NCBI RefSeq assembly: GCF_000819745.1
Contig: NZ_CDDA01000034.1
Coordinates: 51,255-115,254, forward strand
From: Aeromonas bestiarum
Lineage (GTDB): Bacteria; Pseudomonadota; Gammaproteobacteria; Enterobacterales; Aeromonadaceae
Direction of reading: 5' to 3'
DNA length: 64,000 nt
The notes below the pieces were generated by a model. The model did no database searches. It saw only the letters and a list, made by a program, of their open reading frames with translations, and was not told where the DNA came from. The position numbers and the translations under genes were made by a program. Below are positions 34,304 to 43,439 of this stretch, one piece after another. Each line of letters starts with the position of its first letter. Position 1 is the first letter of the stretch.

Positions 34304-35187
34304 AGGGTGGCCTCCCGCTGGGCGCGGCGTTGCTGTGCCCACTGGTTCAGGGCGACCGAACCCAGGATCAGGGCCAGCGCCACACCCGTGGTAGACTGGA
34401 TCTGTTCGCCGAGGAACAGGGCACCCAGCATGACGCCAAACAGCGGCACCAGGTAGTTGCTGAAGGAGGCAAAGGTCGGGCCCGCCTTCTGGATCAGCGC
34501 CATGTAGAGGAAGTAGACCAGACCGGTACAGAAGACACCCAGTACTGCCACTGCGCCTATGACCTGCTGGCTCGGCAGGGTGAGGGCGCTCAGATCGGTG
34601 ACGAAGGGGGCGGCCAGCATCAGCTGGATGGCGGACGAGATCAGTATGTTGCGCGCCACCACCACAGGGTGGTCCTTGGCGAAGCGCTTGATCATCAGCA
34701 GGCCGATGGCAAAGCAGCTGGCGCCGAACAGGATCGCCATGGCACCGAGCAGACCGGCGTTCATGCCGCTGGCCAGTTTCGGCCAGAACAGCACCAGCAC
34801 GCCGACGAAACCTATGATCACCGAGATCAACCCGCCCTTGGTGATTCTTTCACCAGAAATAAACAGGGGTGCAGCCAGAATGGTCACAAAGGGGATACAA
34901 CCCATTACCACGGCGGCGATGGCGCTATCCACATACTGTTGACCCCAGGCCACCATGATGAAGGGCAGGGTGGCATCGAGCAGGGCGATCAGCATGTAGG
35001 TACGCCAGGGGGTGTGCTCGCTCTTGAGGCGCATGAACAGGCAGAGCAGACCCAGGGTCAGGCTGCCACACAAGGCACGACCGGCTGCCACCATGATGGG
35101 GGGCAATTCGGTCACGGCCTGATGCATGAAAATGAACTGGGATCCCCACAACAGGCCAATCGCCAGCAACAACAGATAGCTACGCAT
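34288..35187 (-). CDS. EamA/DMT-family transporter
   Basis: A 299-residue, ten-helix drug/metabolite transporter with two EamA halves. WGSQFIFMHQAVTELPP is in helix 1 and GALFLGEQIQSTTG in the second repeat is the usual end-of-repeat motif. It probably exports a small metabolite. A LysR regulator is divergent, with 91 bases between, as is typical for exporter control. A small membrane protein gene overlaps its 3' end. Confidence 0.85.
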   Translation of the reverse strand: MRSYLLLLAIGLLWGSQFIFMHQAVTELPPIMVAAGRALCGSLTLGLLCLFMRLKSEHTPWRTYMLIALLDATLPFIMVAWGQQYVDSAIAAVVMGCIPFVTILAAPLFISGERITKGGLISVIIGFVGVLVLFWPKLASGMNAGLLGAMAILFGASCFAIGLLMIKRFAKDHPVVVARNILISSAIQLMLAAPFVTDLSALTLPSQQVIGAVAVLGVFCTGLVYFLYMALIQKAGPTFASFSNYLVPLFGVMLGALFLGEQIQSTTGVALALILGSVALNQWAQQRRAQREATLCQAS

Positions 35188-35245
35188 TTTAATCTCCGAT
35201 GTAATTCACCAGCGCATTCTATGCAATCTGCTACTATGCCAAAAA

Positions 35246-35262
35246 TGAATTGTCGTCATTCA
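35246..35262. promoter_or_regulatory. possible LysR-type operator
   Basis: TGAAT (35246-35250) and ATTCA (35258-35262) form an inverted repeat and contain a T-N11-A pattern. It lies 17 bases before the LysR start in the divergent promoter region. Confidence 0.4.
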
Positions 35263-35278
35263 ACTATGGCCATTATCG

Positions 35279-36253
35279 ATGGAACTCCCGCTTTCCCGCC
35301 TCGACCTCAACCTGCTGACCGTGTTCGACATGCTGATGCAGGAGCGCAACGTCACCCGCGCCGCCGAGCGGTTGCACCTCTCCCAGTCCACCGTCAGCCA
35401 TGCGCTGGGGCGGTTGCGCCAGGCGCTGGATGATCCCTTGTTCGTCATGAGCCGGCGCGAGATGATGCCGACCGAGCGGGCCAAGGCGCTGGCCGGGCCG
35501 GTGCGCCAGGCGCTGGCCATGCTGGAGCAGGGGCTGCGTCAGGCGAAGGGATTCGATCCATCCAGCGCACGGCGGATCTTTCGCATCGCCACCCCGGGCT
35601 CGGTGGAACATGGCCTGGTGCCTGTGCTGGTGGAGCGGCTGCACCGGCAGGCGCCCCACTGTCGGCTGGAGGTGTGCGAGCTGGCGGACAGCGACTATGA
35701 GCGGGAGCTGGAGAAAGGAGAGCTGGATCTGGTGATCGGGTTCGCCGATGCCAACCACCTCTCGCCCCGGCTGTGGCGCGAGCCCTGGTTCAACAACCCG
35801 CTGGTCTGTTTGTCACCGCTCGGCAGCGAGCTGCCGGACGTGCTGGGGCCGGCCGAGCTGGTCAGCCGCCCCCACATTCATACCTCCAGCTGGGGCCACA
35901 GCCAGGCCATGGTGGATCTCTGGCTGGCCCGTTTCGGGGTCGAGCGTGAGCTGGGGGTGCGGCTGCCAAGCTTTATGGCGGTGCCGCCCCTGATGGCGAC
36001 CGGCCGCTATCTGGTGGTGGTGCCCGAGATGATAGGGCGCCACTTCTGCCGCTACTATCCGCTGCGGCTGCACCAGCTGGACCCCGACATTCCCATCGTC
36101 TACCTGATGGCGGGCCACCCGCTCACCGCCCATGACGAGGCCATCGGCTGGTTCAAGGGACTCTTGCACCGGCTCGCCTTCGAACGTTATGGCGCGGATG
36201 CGCTGGGCAGCCCGGCGCAGCGCGGGGCGGATCAGGTCAGTGTGGCGAAGTAA
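35279..36253 (+). CDS. LysR-family transcriptional regulator
   Basis: A 324-residue regulator. The N-terminal winged HTH is at residues 7-65 ([20 protein letters not shown], then [14 protein letters not shown]), and the effector-binding domain is at about 95-300. DLNLL near the start and the SRREMMPT block resemble NodD/PA0477-type members. It is probably the regulator of the divergent EamA transporter. Its 3' end overlaps the convergent trpS by 22 bases. Confidence 0.88.
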   Translation: MELPLSRLDLNLLTVFDMLMQERNVTRAAERLHLSQSTVSHALGRLRQALDDPLFVMSRREMMPTERAKALAGPVRQALAMLEQGLRQAKGFDPSSARRIFRIATPGSVEHGLVPVLVERLHRQAPHCRLEVCELADSDYERELEKGELDLVIGFADANHLSPRLWREPWFNNPLVCLSPLGSELPDVLGPAELVSRPHIHTSSWGHSQAMVDLWLARFGVERELGVRLPSFMAVPPLMATGRYLVVVPEMIGRHFCRYYPLRLHQLDPDIPIVYLMAGHPLTAHDEAIGWFKGLLHRLAFERYGADALGSPAQRGADQVSVAK

Positions 36254-37245
36254 TCCAGTCCCATGGCGCTTTTTACCTCCGCCAGCACCTCGTCGGTGAG
36301 CGCACGGGCCTGCAGCGTGCCTTGCTGCAACAGCTGCAGCAGCTGACGCTTGTCGGCAATCGCTGCCTGGCGCCGCTCCCGCATGGGGGCGAGCAGGGTC
36401 TGCAGGCAGTCATTCAACACCTGTTTGCAACGCATGTCGCCCAGCCCGCCGCGCTGGTAATGGGCCTTCATCTCGGCCACCAGCGCCTTGTCCGGGTGGA
36501 AGGCATCCAGATAGGCGAACACAGTATTGCCCTCCACCTGACCCGGATCGCTCACCTTGAGGTGATTGGGATCCGTGTACATGGCGAACACCGCCTGTTT
36601 CACCTCATCGCTCGACATGCCGAGTTCTATGGTGTTGCCGAGGGACTTGGACATCTTGGCCTTGCCGTCTATACCGGGCAGGCGGCCGGTGTCGCTCAAG
36701 ATCGGCTGGCACTCGGTCAGCACTTCCTTGCCCACCAGGGCGTTGAAGCGGCGCACTATCTCGTTGGTCTGCTCCAGCATGGGCAGCTGATCCTCGCCCA
36801 CCGGCACATGGGTGGCACGAAAGGCGGTGATGTCGGCAGCCTGGCTGACCGGGTAGACCAGAAAGCCTGCCGGCAGGCTGCGCTCGAACCCTTTCTGCTG
36901 GATCTCCGCCTTGACGGTAGGGTTGCGCTCCAGTCGGGCGACGCTGACCAGATTGAGGTAATAGGTGGTGAGCTCGGCGAGGGCGGGCAGGGCGCTCTGC
37001 AGGCAGAAGGTGGTCTTGGCCGGGTCGAGACCGACCGCCAGATAGTCGGCCATTACCTCCAGCACGTTGTCGGTCACCTTGGCCGGGTTGTGGCCGTTGT
37101 CGGTCAGCGCCTGCAGATCGGCGATCATCACGAATTGGCGGTAATGGTGCTGGGCCTCGACGCGCTGGCGCAGTGAACCGACGTAGTGGCCTATGTGCAG
37201 TTTGCCGGTGGGACGGTCGCCGGTCAGTATGATGGGGTTGTGCAT
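36232..37245 (-). CDS. trpS: tryptophanyl-tRNA synthetase
   Basis: A 337-residue class I synthetase. The signature [10 protein letters not shown] is at residues 16-25 and KMSKSLGN near residue 197. It charges tRNA-Trp in the cytoplasm. Openings of the type [23 protein letters not shown] mark the second TrpRS group found in several gammaproteobacteria; whether this is the only trpS of the genome cannot be seen here. It is preceded by a leader peptide with two Trp codons and a full attenuator, so its expression should rise when charged tRNA-Trp falls. Confidence 0.95.
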   Translation of the reverse strand: MHNPIILTGDRPTGKLHIGHYVGSLRQRVEAQHHYRQFVMIADLQALTDNGHNPAKVTDNVLEVMADYLAVGLDPAKTTFCLQSALPALAELTTYYLNLVSVARLERNPTVKAEIQQKGFERSLPAGFLVYPVSQAADITAFRATHVPVGEDQLPMLEQTNEIVRRFNALVGKEVLTECQPILSDTGRLPGIDGKAKMSKSLGNTIELGMSSDEVKQAVFAMYTDPNHLKVSDPGQVEGNTVFAYLDAFHPDKALVAEMKAHYQRGGLGDMRCKQVLNDCLQTLLAPMRERRQAAIADKRQLLQLLQQGTLQARALTDEVLAEVKSAMGLDYFATLT

Positions 37246-37289
37246 GTCACTCTCTCCAGTTGGGGTGGGCCGGGAGGCGACAAAGGGAT

Positions 37290-37377
37290 AAAAACAATGA
37301 CCGCCTCTCGGCGGTCACGGTGTTTTCTTTGGAAAATTTTACATAGAAAAGCAGTGCCGCCTGTTTATAAGCAGCAC
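37290..37377 (-). promoter_or_regulatory. transcription attenuator of trpS
   Basis: On the minus strand four segments are visible. Segment 1, GTGCTGC, is in the leader Trp-Cys codons (37377-37371). Segment 2 is GGCGGCAC (37361-37354). Segment 3 is GTGACCGCC (37318-37310). Segment 4 is GGCGGTCA (37305-37298), followed by TTGTTTTT. Segments 1:2 pair with one G-U, 2:3 pair with one bulged A, and 3:4 form a perfect 8-bp terminator with a GAGA loop. A ribosome stalled on the Trp codons would mask segment 1, free 2:3 and prevent termination. Confidence 0.88.
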
Positions 37378-37412
37378 CACCAGTAGTTGTGATTGAAGAT
37401 GGTCATATTCAT
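37365..37412 (-). CDS. trpS leader peptide
   Basis: A 15-codon ORF, MNMTIFNHNYWWCCL, with tandem Trp codons just before the stop. Its position relative to the alternative stems matches trp-type attenuators. The Shine-Dalgarno is weak (AGGCG about 14 bases upstream). The gap to the preceding usp gene is only 25 bases, so the promoter must lie in or near the 3' end of that gene. Confidence 0.85.
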   Translation of the reverse strand: MNMTIFNHNYWWCCL

Positions 37413-37437
37413 GGCAAATCAAGCTACGCCTGTTTGA

Positions 37438-37872
37438 TCACTTCTGCAAGGGCACCACCAGCAGATCGCAGGGCACTGTATTCATCAGCTGGCGGGCGCT
37501 GGAGGTAAGCAGGCTCCAGAAGCTCTGGCGATGACCGCACACCAGCAGATCGATCTGGTAATCCTTGACCGCCTGGTTGACCCGTTCGCTCAGATCGCCG
37601 CAGATCACCAGCTTCTTCTCGATGGGGTAGTCCACCGAGGCCAGGAAGGTCTCCAGCTTCTCTTTCGCTTCGGCGATCACCTGATCCTGCACGTTGTCGA
37701 TGTCGATATCGATCATCTCGGTGTAGAGATCCTTGAGGTCCACGTCCACATGGATCACCGACAGCTTGGCGCCGTTGGAGCGGGCCCGGTCGACCGCCTT
37801 CTCGATCACCTTGCGGTTGTCCTCCGACAGGTCGATCGCGGCCAGTATGTGTTTGTAATAGGTTCCATTCAT
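37438..37872 (-). CDS. uspA: universal stress protein A
   Basis: A 144-residue Usp-fold protein from the ATG at 37872, which has GAGGAG upstream; an ORF extension of ten codons has no support. Its length equals E. coli UspA. YKHILAAIDLS at the start, SVIHVDVDLKDLYT and VCGHRQSFWSLLTSSARQLMNTVPCDLLVVPL match UspA closely. It is a dimeric cytoplasmic stress-survival protein that lacks the ATP-binding glycine motif, as UspA does. The trpS leader begins directly downstream. Confidence 0.92.
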   Translation of the reverse strand: MNGTYYKHILAAIDLSEDNRKVIEKAVDRARSNGAKLSVIHVDVDLKDLYTEMIDIDIDNVQDQVIAEAKEKLETFLASVDYPIEKKLVICGDLSERVNQAVKDYQIDLLVCGHRQSFWSLLTSSARQLMNTVPCDLLVVPLQK

Positions 37873-38017
37873 GGGAGTTCTCCTCACTGATCCTGAGTCC
37901 ACTATACCAATGTCTGATGAAACTAAAATGGTGTATCCGGCACAGTTTTGGGATTTAAACGAGTTTCTTATGGGGCTCTCTTTCGGCCGCAGGCAAAAAA
38001 TCGGCTATAAATTGAAC

Positions 38018-38159
38018 AGGAGTTTGAAGCCGGTCACACCCGCCGGCTTGCCCGCAAGGGGTGACGGGCATAGGATGTGCCCGTGCTTCGCAATGAACAC
38101 AAAACAACAAAAAGCATCTGAATACCGCTTTGGGGAGCCTAGTGCTCCCTCTTGTTTTT
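38018..38159 (+). ncRNA. candidate small RNA or long leader upstream of fabV
   Basis: The 377-base gap between uspA and fabV (37873-38249) has no credible ORF. A TATAAA -10 element (38006-38011) is followed by a region with several GC stems (GCCGG/CCGGC, GGGCA/TGCCC) and an intrinsic terminator at 38132-38159. A terminator with no plus-strand gene before it suggests a free RNA of about 140 bases. No known sRNA family was recognised. The -35 element is weak, so the start is uncertain. Confidence 0.35.
38132..38159 (+). terminator. intrinsic terminator upstream of fabV
   Basis: GGGAGC (38133-38138) and GCTCCC (38144-38149) form a stem with a five-base loop, followed by TCTTGTTTTT. It lies 90 bases before the fabV start, with no plus-strand gene upstream. 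Confidence 0.75.
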
Positions 38160-38249
38160 CTGCCCCCTGACTGCCGATATCCCGCCCGACATCAAGGTAA
38201 TCCGCGACTTCTTGGTTATGCTGTAGCCAGTTCCTTTGGAGAGCCCTTC

Positions 38250-39437
38250 ATGATCATTCACCCGCAGATCCAGGGTTGCGTCGCCCGCAACTGTCACCCC
38301 ATCGGCTGCCGCGCCGCCGTGTTGCAACAGATCGCCAGCGTCAGGGCCGCGGGCCCGTTCGACGGGCCCAAGCGGGTGCTGGTATTGGGGGCCTCCTCCG
38401 GATTCGGGCTGGCGTCGCGCATCGCGCTCACCTTTGGCGCCGGTGCCGATACAGTCGGCGTCTCGTTCGAGCGGGGCCCTTCCGACAAGGGGCTCGGCAG
38501 TGCGGGCTGGTACAACAACATCTGGTTTCGCAAGGCGGCGGAGCAGGAGGGGCGCATCGCCGTCAACCTGATCGGCGATGCCTTCTCGGATCTCATGCGC
38601 CAGCAGGCCATCGATAGCATACGCCAGCAGCTGGGTCAGGTGGATCTGGTGATCTACTCGCTGGCGAGCGGCATTCGGGTGCTGCCGGACGGCACTCAGG
38701 TGCGCTCGGTGCTCAAGACCACGGGCCAGCCGTTCAGTGGCTGGGGGCTGGATCTGGAGCATGACGCCCTGGTGCAGCAATCGCTGGCGCCCGCTACCCC
38801 GGAGGAGATCCGCGATACCGTCACAGTGATGGGCGGCGAGGATTGGCAGCTCTGGCTGCAGGCGCTGCAGCAGGCCGATTGTCTGGCGCCCGGCGCCCGG
38901 ACCGTGGCCTACTCCTACATAGGCCCAGAATCCACCTATCCCCTCTACCGGGACGGCACCATCGGTTATGCCAAGGAGCATCTGCACGCCACCGCCGAGA
39001 CCATCAACCTGCAGCTGGCCGACATCGGCGGCCACGCCTGGGTGTCGGTCTGCAAGGCGCTGGTGACCAAGGCGAGCGCCTATATCCCCGTGCTGCCGGT
39101 CTACCTGGGCTTGCTGATGGGGGTGATGAAGGAGCGCGGCGTGCACGAAGGCTGCATCGAGCAGATGCAGCGGTTGTTTGCCGCCAAGATGTACGGGCCC
39201 CATGGGGTGGTGGCCGACGGCAACCGGCTGATCCGGATGGATGACCACGAGCTGGATCCGGCCGTTCAGGCTGCGGTCTCAACCCTCTGGTCCAAGGTGA
39301 CACCGGACAACTTCCATGCCCTGGGGGATTTCGCCGGGCTGCGGCAGGATTTCATGCAGCTCAACGGTTTCGAGCTGCCTGGCGTGGATTATGGGGCGCC
39401 TGTGGATCTGGCCTCGCTGACCGAGCTGCTGCCCTGA
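38250..39437 (+). CDS. fabV: enoyl-ACP reductase FabV
   Basis: A 395-residue NADH-dependent enoyl-ACP/trans-2-enoyl-CoA reductase of the FabV type. The dinucleotide motif VLGASSGFGLASR is near residue 45. The catalytic Tyr-x8-Lys is in YRDGTIGYAK near residue 235. It performs the last reduction step of fatty-acid elongation and, unlike FabI, is typically insensitive to triclosan. Start ATG 38250 has GGAG nine bases upstream; the longer frame has no support. Monocistronic. Confidence 0.96.
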   Translation: MIIHPQIQGCVARNCHPIGCRAAVLQQIASVRAAGPFDGPKRVLVLGASSGFGLASRIALTFGAGADTVGVSFERGPSDKGLGSAGWYNNIWFRKAAEQEGRIAVNLIGDAFSDLMRQQAIDSIRQQLGQVDLVIYSLASGIRVLPDGTQVRSVLKTTGQPFSGWGLDLEHDALVQQSLAPATPEEIRDTVTVMGGEDWQLWLQALQQADCLAPGARTVAYSYIGPESTYPLYRDGTIGYAKEHLHATAETINLQLADIGGHAWVSVCKALVTKASAYIPVLPVYLGLLMGVMKERGVHEGCIEQMQRLFAAKMYGPHGVVADGNRLIRMDDHELDPAVQAAVSTLWSKVTPDNFHALGDFAGLRQDFMQLNGFELPGVDYGAPVDLASLTELLP

Positions 39438-39498
39438 GCCAGATTGGGCTGCAGCTCTATTCTTCCCATTTATTCAGAGCCTGTGGCTGGGCTGATCA

Positions 39499-41292
39499 TC
39501 AGGCCACGCTGCTGGCCAGTTCATCCTGCGCCGAAGGGGTCGTCGCCAATATGGTCTGGTTGCGGCCCTGGCGCTTGGCTTGATACATGGCCATGTCGGC
39601 CCGGTGAATGAGCTGGCCCAGCCCCTCGTCGACCGGTGAGCGCCCGGCAACCCCTATGCTGATGGTCATGCGGGGGTTGTCCAGCTGGGCAATCCGCTGG
39701 CGCAGTCGCTCGGCCAGATGCCAGCAATCCTCCGCCGGCAGCGGCACCGCCACCAGAAACTCCTCGCCTCCCCAGCGTCCGACCAGTTGCAGGTCGGGCG
39801 CCCAGGATCTCAGCTCCCGCGCCAGCCGCTGGATCGCCCTGTCCCCCGCCTGATGACCATGGCGGTCGTTGATCTGCTTGAAGTGATCTATGTCGATGAT
39901 GAGCAGGGTGAGCGGGCCCTCCTGCTGCCACTGGGTGGCCAGCCGTTCCAGCAGGGCGCGGCGGTTTGGCAGCTCGGTCAGCTGATCGAAGGTGGCGAGC
40001 TTGTAGAGGTGGCGTGAACTGCGATGCAGCCTGTGGGTGGTGATCCCCAGCAGCAGCAGGGCGCCGGCCAGCAGGCCGACCAGCACCAGCTGGTAGTTGC
40101 GGGCACTCTGTTGATGCAGCAACTGCTGACGCTTGCGCTCGTTCTCCTGTTGCAGCGCCCGGTTGCTGGCCTCGCTGCGGGCCAGATCCATCTCGGCCTG
40201 GAAGGCGGTGGCATGCTGGCTCAGGGTCTGGTTGAAGTGCTGCTTGTAGTCGCTCATGTAGTCGGTCAGCGCCTGATAGGCCTCGGGATAGCGGCCCTGA
40301 TCGGCCAGCAGGCTGGCTTGCAGCGCCTTGCTGCTGACACTGACTTGCCCCTGGGAAGTCAGCAGCTGCAGCGCGAGCTGCTTCTCGCCGCGGCCTTGCA
40401 GCGCCCTGGCCCGGGTCTCCAGCAGACGCACCCCCGCCTCCGGGTAACCCAGTTGCTGATAGAGTGCCTGTGCCTCGTCCAGACTGCGCAGAGCACCCGC
40501 CCAGTCGCGCTCTGCATTGAACGCCATGGCCTGATAGCCGAGCATGATGGCGCGGTAATCCGGCGCCAGATCCGGGGTGGCCAGCAGGCCGTCGAGCAGT
40601 TGCCGGGCCTGGACGGGACGATCCGTATCTATGTAGAGCCGCGCCATGTTGGCCCGGATGATGGTCTGGCTGTTGGGCTCGTCCAGTTTCACCATCAGCT
40701 GCAAGGCTTCCTGGTAATAGGTTTCAGCCTCCCGCGCCAGATTGAGGTCGGCATAGAGGTTGCCGAGGGTCATCAGCAGGCGGGCGCACTGCAGGCTGGA
40801 GATGGGGTTGTCCGGGGTGGCTCGCTTGAGCTGGAAGGCGGTCTTGAGTTCGGCGATCGCCTCTTTCAACTGCTGGGTGCGATAGAGGGCGAGCCCGTTC
40901 AGGGCGTGCCACTCGGATTCCTGCATAGGGTGGTCGGCGACGGCTGGCCTGAGCTGGGCCAGCAGGGCGAGGGCCTGATCCGGCGCTTCCGTATCCAGGG
41001 TGAGGGCTATCTGCTGCAACCTGAAGTCGAGCAGGCGCTGGGTCTCCTGCTGGGCGCTGGCCAGCCCGCGTGCCCGGGCGTTGTCGAGCAGGGCTTGTGG
41101 ATAGCGCCCCAGCGCGGCCTGGGCCAGGGCTCTGGCATGAAACAGCTCCATATCCTGCTGCGGGTGGGCATCGAGGCGCCGCAGATAGCCGACGGGATCG
41201 CGCGCCGCCTGCAATTCAGCCTCTTCCAGCAAGGAGGGAGCAGCCTGCAACTGGGTTATCCAGAGCAGTGCCAGTGCCATAATGAATCTCAT
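39499..41292 (-). CDS. TPR-containing membrane diguanylate cyclase
   Basis: A 597-residue protein. A signal peptide (residues 1-17) leads to a periplasmic region of TPR-like repeats (about 40-350) and a coiled coil. A transmembrane helix lies near 395-415, and a cytoplasmic GGDEF domain with an intact active site (GRWGGEEFLVAV near residue 515) and FDQLTELPNRRALL at its start completes it. It should make c-di-GMP in response to a periplasmic signal or protein. The usual RxxD inhibitory site is not present in canonical form (RSWAPD), so feedback inhibition may be weak. Convergent with fabV. Confidence 0.88.
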   Translation of the reverse strand: MRFIMALALLWITQLQAAPSLLEEAELQAARDPVGYLRRLDAHPQQDMELFHARALAQAALGRYPQALLDNARARGLASAQQETQRLLDFRLQQIALTLDTEAPDQALALLAQLRPAVADHPMQESEWHALNGLALYRTQQLKEAIAELKTAFQLKRATPDNPISSLQCARLLMTLGNLYADLNLAREAETYYQEALQLMVKLDEPNSQTIIRANMARLYIDTDRPVQARQLLDGLLATPDLAPDYRAIMLGYQAMAFNAERDWAGALRSLDEAQALYQQLGYPEAGVRLLETRARALQGRGEKQLALQLLTSQGQVSVSSKALQASLLADQGRYPEAYQALTDYMSDYKQHFNQTLSQHATAFQAEMDLARSEASNRALQQENERKRQQLLHQQSARNYQLVLVGLLAGALLLLGITTHRLHRSSRHLYKLATFDQLTELPNRRALLERLATQWQQEGPLTLLIIDIDHFKQINDRHGHQAGDRAIQRLARELRSWAPDLQLVGRWGGEEFLVAVPLPAEDCWHLAERLRQRIAQLDNPRMTISIGVAGRSPVDEGLGQLIHRADMAMYQAKRQGRNQTILATTPSAQDELASSVA

Positions 41293-41489
41293 TGAATCCT
41301 TTCCCCGACCACTGGCGCCATCATAATGGCTGAATCCACCTACACCATGTTTCTTTGCTTCTCTATAACCGTATGGGGGATAGGATGAGGTGAAAAGCTG
41401 TCACAACTGAGAGCTCGGGCCTCCGTATCTGGTTGATTCGTGATGAAACAGTGGCGACAATCGTGACCAAATCACAGTGGAGAATCAGC

Positions 41490-42014
41490 ATGTTGGCCAA
41501 AGCCATGATCGAGAAGTTGAACGAGCAGATTAATCTTGAATTCTATTCCTCCAATCTCTACCTGCAGATGAGCGCCTGGTGCGAGGACAAGGGCTTCGAA
41601 GGGGCCGCCAATTTCCTGCGCCAGCACGCAGTCGAGGAGCGCCAGCACATGGAGCGCCTGTTCACCTATGTGAGCGAGACCGGCGCCATGCCGATGCTGG
41701 GTGCCATAGATGCGCCTCCCCACGAGTTCAACTCCCTGGGTGACATCTTCCGCACCACCCTGGAGCACGAGTACCACATCACCAAGTGCATCAACGGCCT
41801 GGCTCATGTGGCATTCACCACTCAGGACTACTCCACCTTCAACTTCCTGCAGTGGTACGTGGCCGAGCAGCATGAAGAGGAGAAGCTGTTCAAGAGCATC
41901 GTCGACCGTCTGTCGCTGGTGGGCGAGGATGGCAAGGGTCTCTACTTCATCGACAAGGAGCTGGCCGAGCTGGCCAAGGGCGCCCCTGCCAGCGTCATGG
42001 ATGGCAACGCCTGA
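41490..42014 (+). CDS. ftnA: ferritin
   Basis: A 174-residue non-haem ferritin from the ATG at 41490 with GGAG upstream. The ferroxidase ligands are visible: [12 protein letters not shown] with the first Glu near 17, EERQHMER near 50, then [10 protein letters not shown] near 122-130. It stores iron as a 24-mer in the cytoplasm. Monocistronic with its own strong terminator. A decayed copy of the terminator region follows. Confidence 0.95.
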   Translation: MLAKAMIEKLNEQINLEFYSSNLYLQMSAWCEDKGFEGAANFLRQHAVEERQHMERLFTYVSETGAMPMLGAIDAPPHEFNSLGDIFRTTLEHEYHITKCINGLAHVAFTTQDYSTFNFLQWYVAEQHEEEKLFKSIVDRLSLVGEDGKGLYFIDKELAELAKGAPASVMDGNA

Positions 42015-42048
42015 TAGTCGTGGACACTTAGTGTTCAGCCAGTACAAT

Positions 42049-42078
42049 AACGGCCCCTCGTATAGGGGCCGTTTTCTA
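42049..42078 (+). terminator. terminator of ftnA
   Basis: AACGGCCCCT / AGGGGCCGTT with a five-base loop, followed by T-rich sequence, 35 bases after the ftnA stop. Confidence 0.92.
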
Positions 42079-42079
42079 T

Positions 42080-42155
42080 TGCAGACGCCATAGAAACCGC
42101 TGTGGTGGTTTCTGCTGGGTACAATGACGGTCTTTCGCATAAAGGGGCCGTTTTT
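42080..42155 (+). repeat. degenerate second copy of the ftnA terminator region
   Basis: GTACAATGACGG, a decayed stem (ACGGTCTTT / AAAGGGGCCGT) and TTTTT repeat GTACAATAACGG, the stem and the T-tract of the first terminator. The sequence just before (CAGACGCCATAGAAACCGCTG) loosely resembles the end of ftnA. It forms a tandem duplication of about 78 bases. Confidence 0.65.
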
Positions 42156-42172
42156 CTTTGGATGAGTGAGTG

Positions 42173-43360
42173 ATGATGAAGCAGGTTGATGTGGTGGTGA
42201 TCGGGGCCGGTGCGGCCGGTTTGATGTGTGCCCAGCAGGCGGGCTATCGGGGCCGATCCGTGTTGTTGCTCGACAACGCCAAGAAGCCGGGCCGCAAGAT
42301 CCTCATCAGCGGCGGCGGTCGTTGCAACTTCACCAACCATCAGACCGGGCCCCACGCCTTTCTCTCTGGCAATCCCCACTTCTGCAAGTCGGCGCTGGCG
42401 CGCTACACCCAGCAGGACTTCATCGATCTGGTGGACCGGCACGGGGTCAACTACCACGAGAAGACCCTGGGCCAGCTGTTCTGTGACGAGAGTGCGAAAG
42501 ACATAGTCGACGTGCTGCTGACCGAGTGTGACTGGGCCGGCGTCACCCTGCAGTTCCAGACCGAGATCCTGAGCGTCAGCAAGACGGAAGAGGGCTTCGT
42601 GCTGACCACCAGCCAGGGGGAGATCAGCTGCCACTCGCTGGTGGTGGCCACCGGCGGCCTCTCCATGCCCAAGCTTGGCGCCACCCCCTACGGCTTCAAG
42701 CTGGCGGAGCAGTTCGGCCTTGCTGTGCTGCCCACCCGCGCCGGTCTGGTGCCCTTCACCCTGCATCAGGCCGACAAGGAGGCCTTCGCCGATCTGGCGG
42801 GAGTCAGCCTGCCGGTGGCCGTGACCGCCGAGGATGGCACCCGCTTCAAGGAGGCCATGCTGTTCACCCACCGTGGCCTCTCGGGCCCCGCCATACTGCA
42901 GATCTCTTCGTTTTGGCTGGCGGGGGAGAAGATCCACCTCAACCTGCTGCCCGAGCTGGATATTCCGGCGGCCCTCAAGGCATGGGCGCAGGCCCATCCC
43001 GCCCAGGAGCTGAAAACCGTGCTGGGACGCGAGCTGCCCAAGCGTTTCGTCGACAAGCTGGTGGAGCTGGGTCAGCTCATCAACAAGCCCATGCGTCAGT
43101 ACAACGAGCGCGAGCTGGAGGCCATCGCCACCCTGCTGGGAGATTGGCAGATCCTGCCGAACGGTACCGAAGGCTATCGCACCGCCGAGGTGACCCTGGG
43201 GGGCGTGGATACCAACGAGCTCTCCTCCAAGACCATGGAGGCTCGCAAGGTGGCCGGTCTCTACTTCATCGGCGAGGTGGTGGACGTGACCGGCTGGCTC
43301 GGCGGCTACAACTTCCAGTGGGCCTGGTCATCGGGCTGGGTGGCGGGGCAGTACTGCTGA
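42173..43360 (+). CDS. yhiN: HI0933/YhiN-family flavoprotein
   Basis: A 395-residue FAD-dependent oxidoreductase of the HI0933/BaiN family. The FAD-binding GAGAAGLMCA is near residue 11. The family signature GRKILISGGGRCNFTN is near residue 42. The C-terminal GEVVDVTGWLGGYNFQWAWSSG closes the Rossmann domain. The reaction is not established for this branch. The start is ATG 42173 in a GTGATGATG cluster, so the next ATG is also possible. A strong terminator follows. Confidence 0.9.
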   Translation: MMKQVDVVVIGAGAAGLMCAQQAGYRGRSVLLLDNAKKPGRKILISGGGRCNFTNHQTGPHAFLSGNPHFCKSALARYTQQDFIDLVDRHGVNYHEKTLGQLFCDESAKDIVDVLLTECDWAGVTLQFQTEILSVSKTEEGFVLTTSQGEISCHSLVVATGGLSMPKLGATPYGFKLAEQFGLAVLPTRAGLVPFTLHQADKEAFADLAGVSLPVAVTAEDGTRFKEAMLFTHRGLSGPAILQISSFWLAGEKIHLNLLPELDIPAALKAWAQAHPAQELKTVLGRELPKRFVDKLVELGQLINKPMRQYNERELEAIATLLGDWQILPNGTEGYRTAEVTLGGVDTNELSSKTMEARKVAGLYFIGEVVDVTGWLGGYNFQWAWSSGWVAGQYC

Positions 43361-43385
43361 CCTACCCTGTTCTCATCACCTTCAG

Positions 43386-43411
43386 ACGCGGCCGCTCAGG
43401 CCGCGTTTTTT
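43386..43411 (+). terminator. terminator of yhiN
   Basis: CGCGGCC / GGCCGCG with a GCTCA loop followed by six T. It may also serve the convergent fsr. Confidence 0.92.
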
Positions 43412-43439
43412 ATGGATTGCCTTCCGAGTGGGGCATCTA

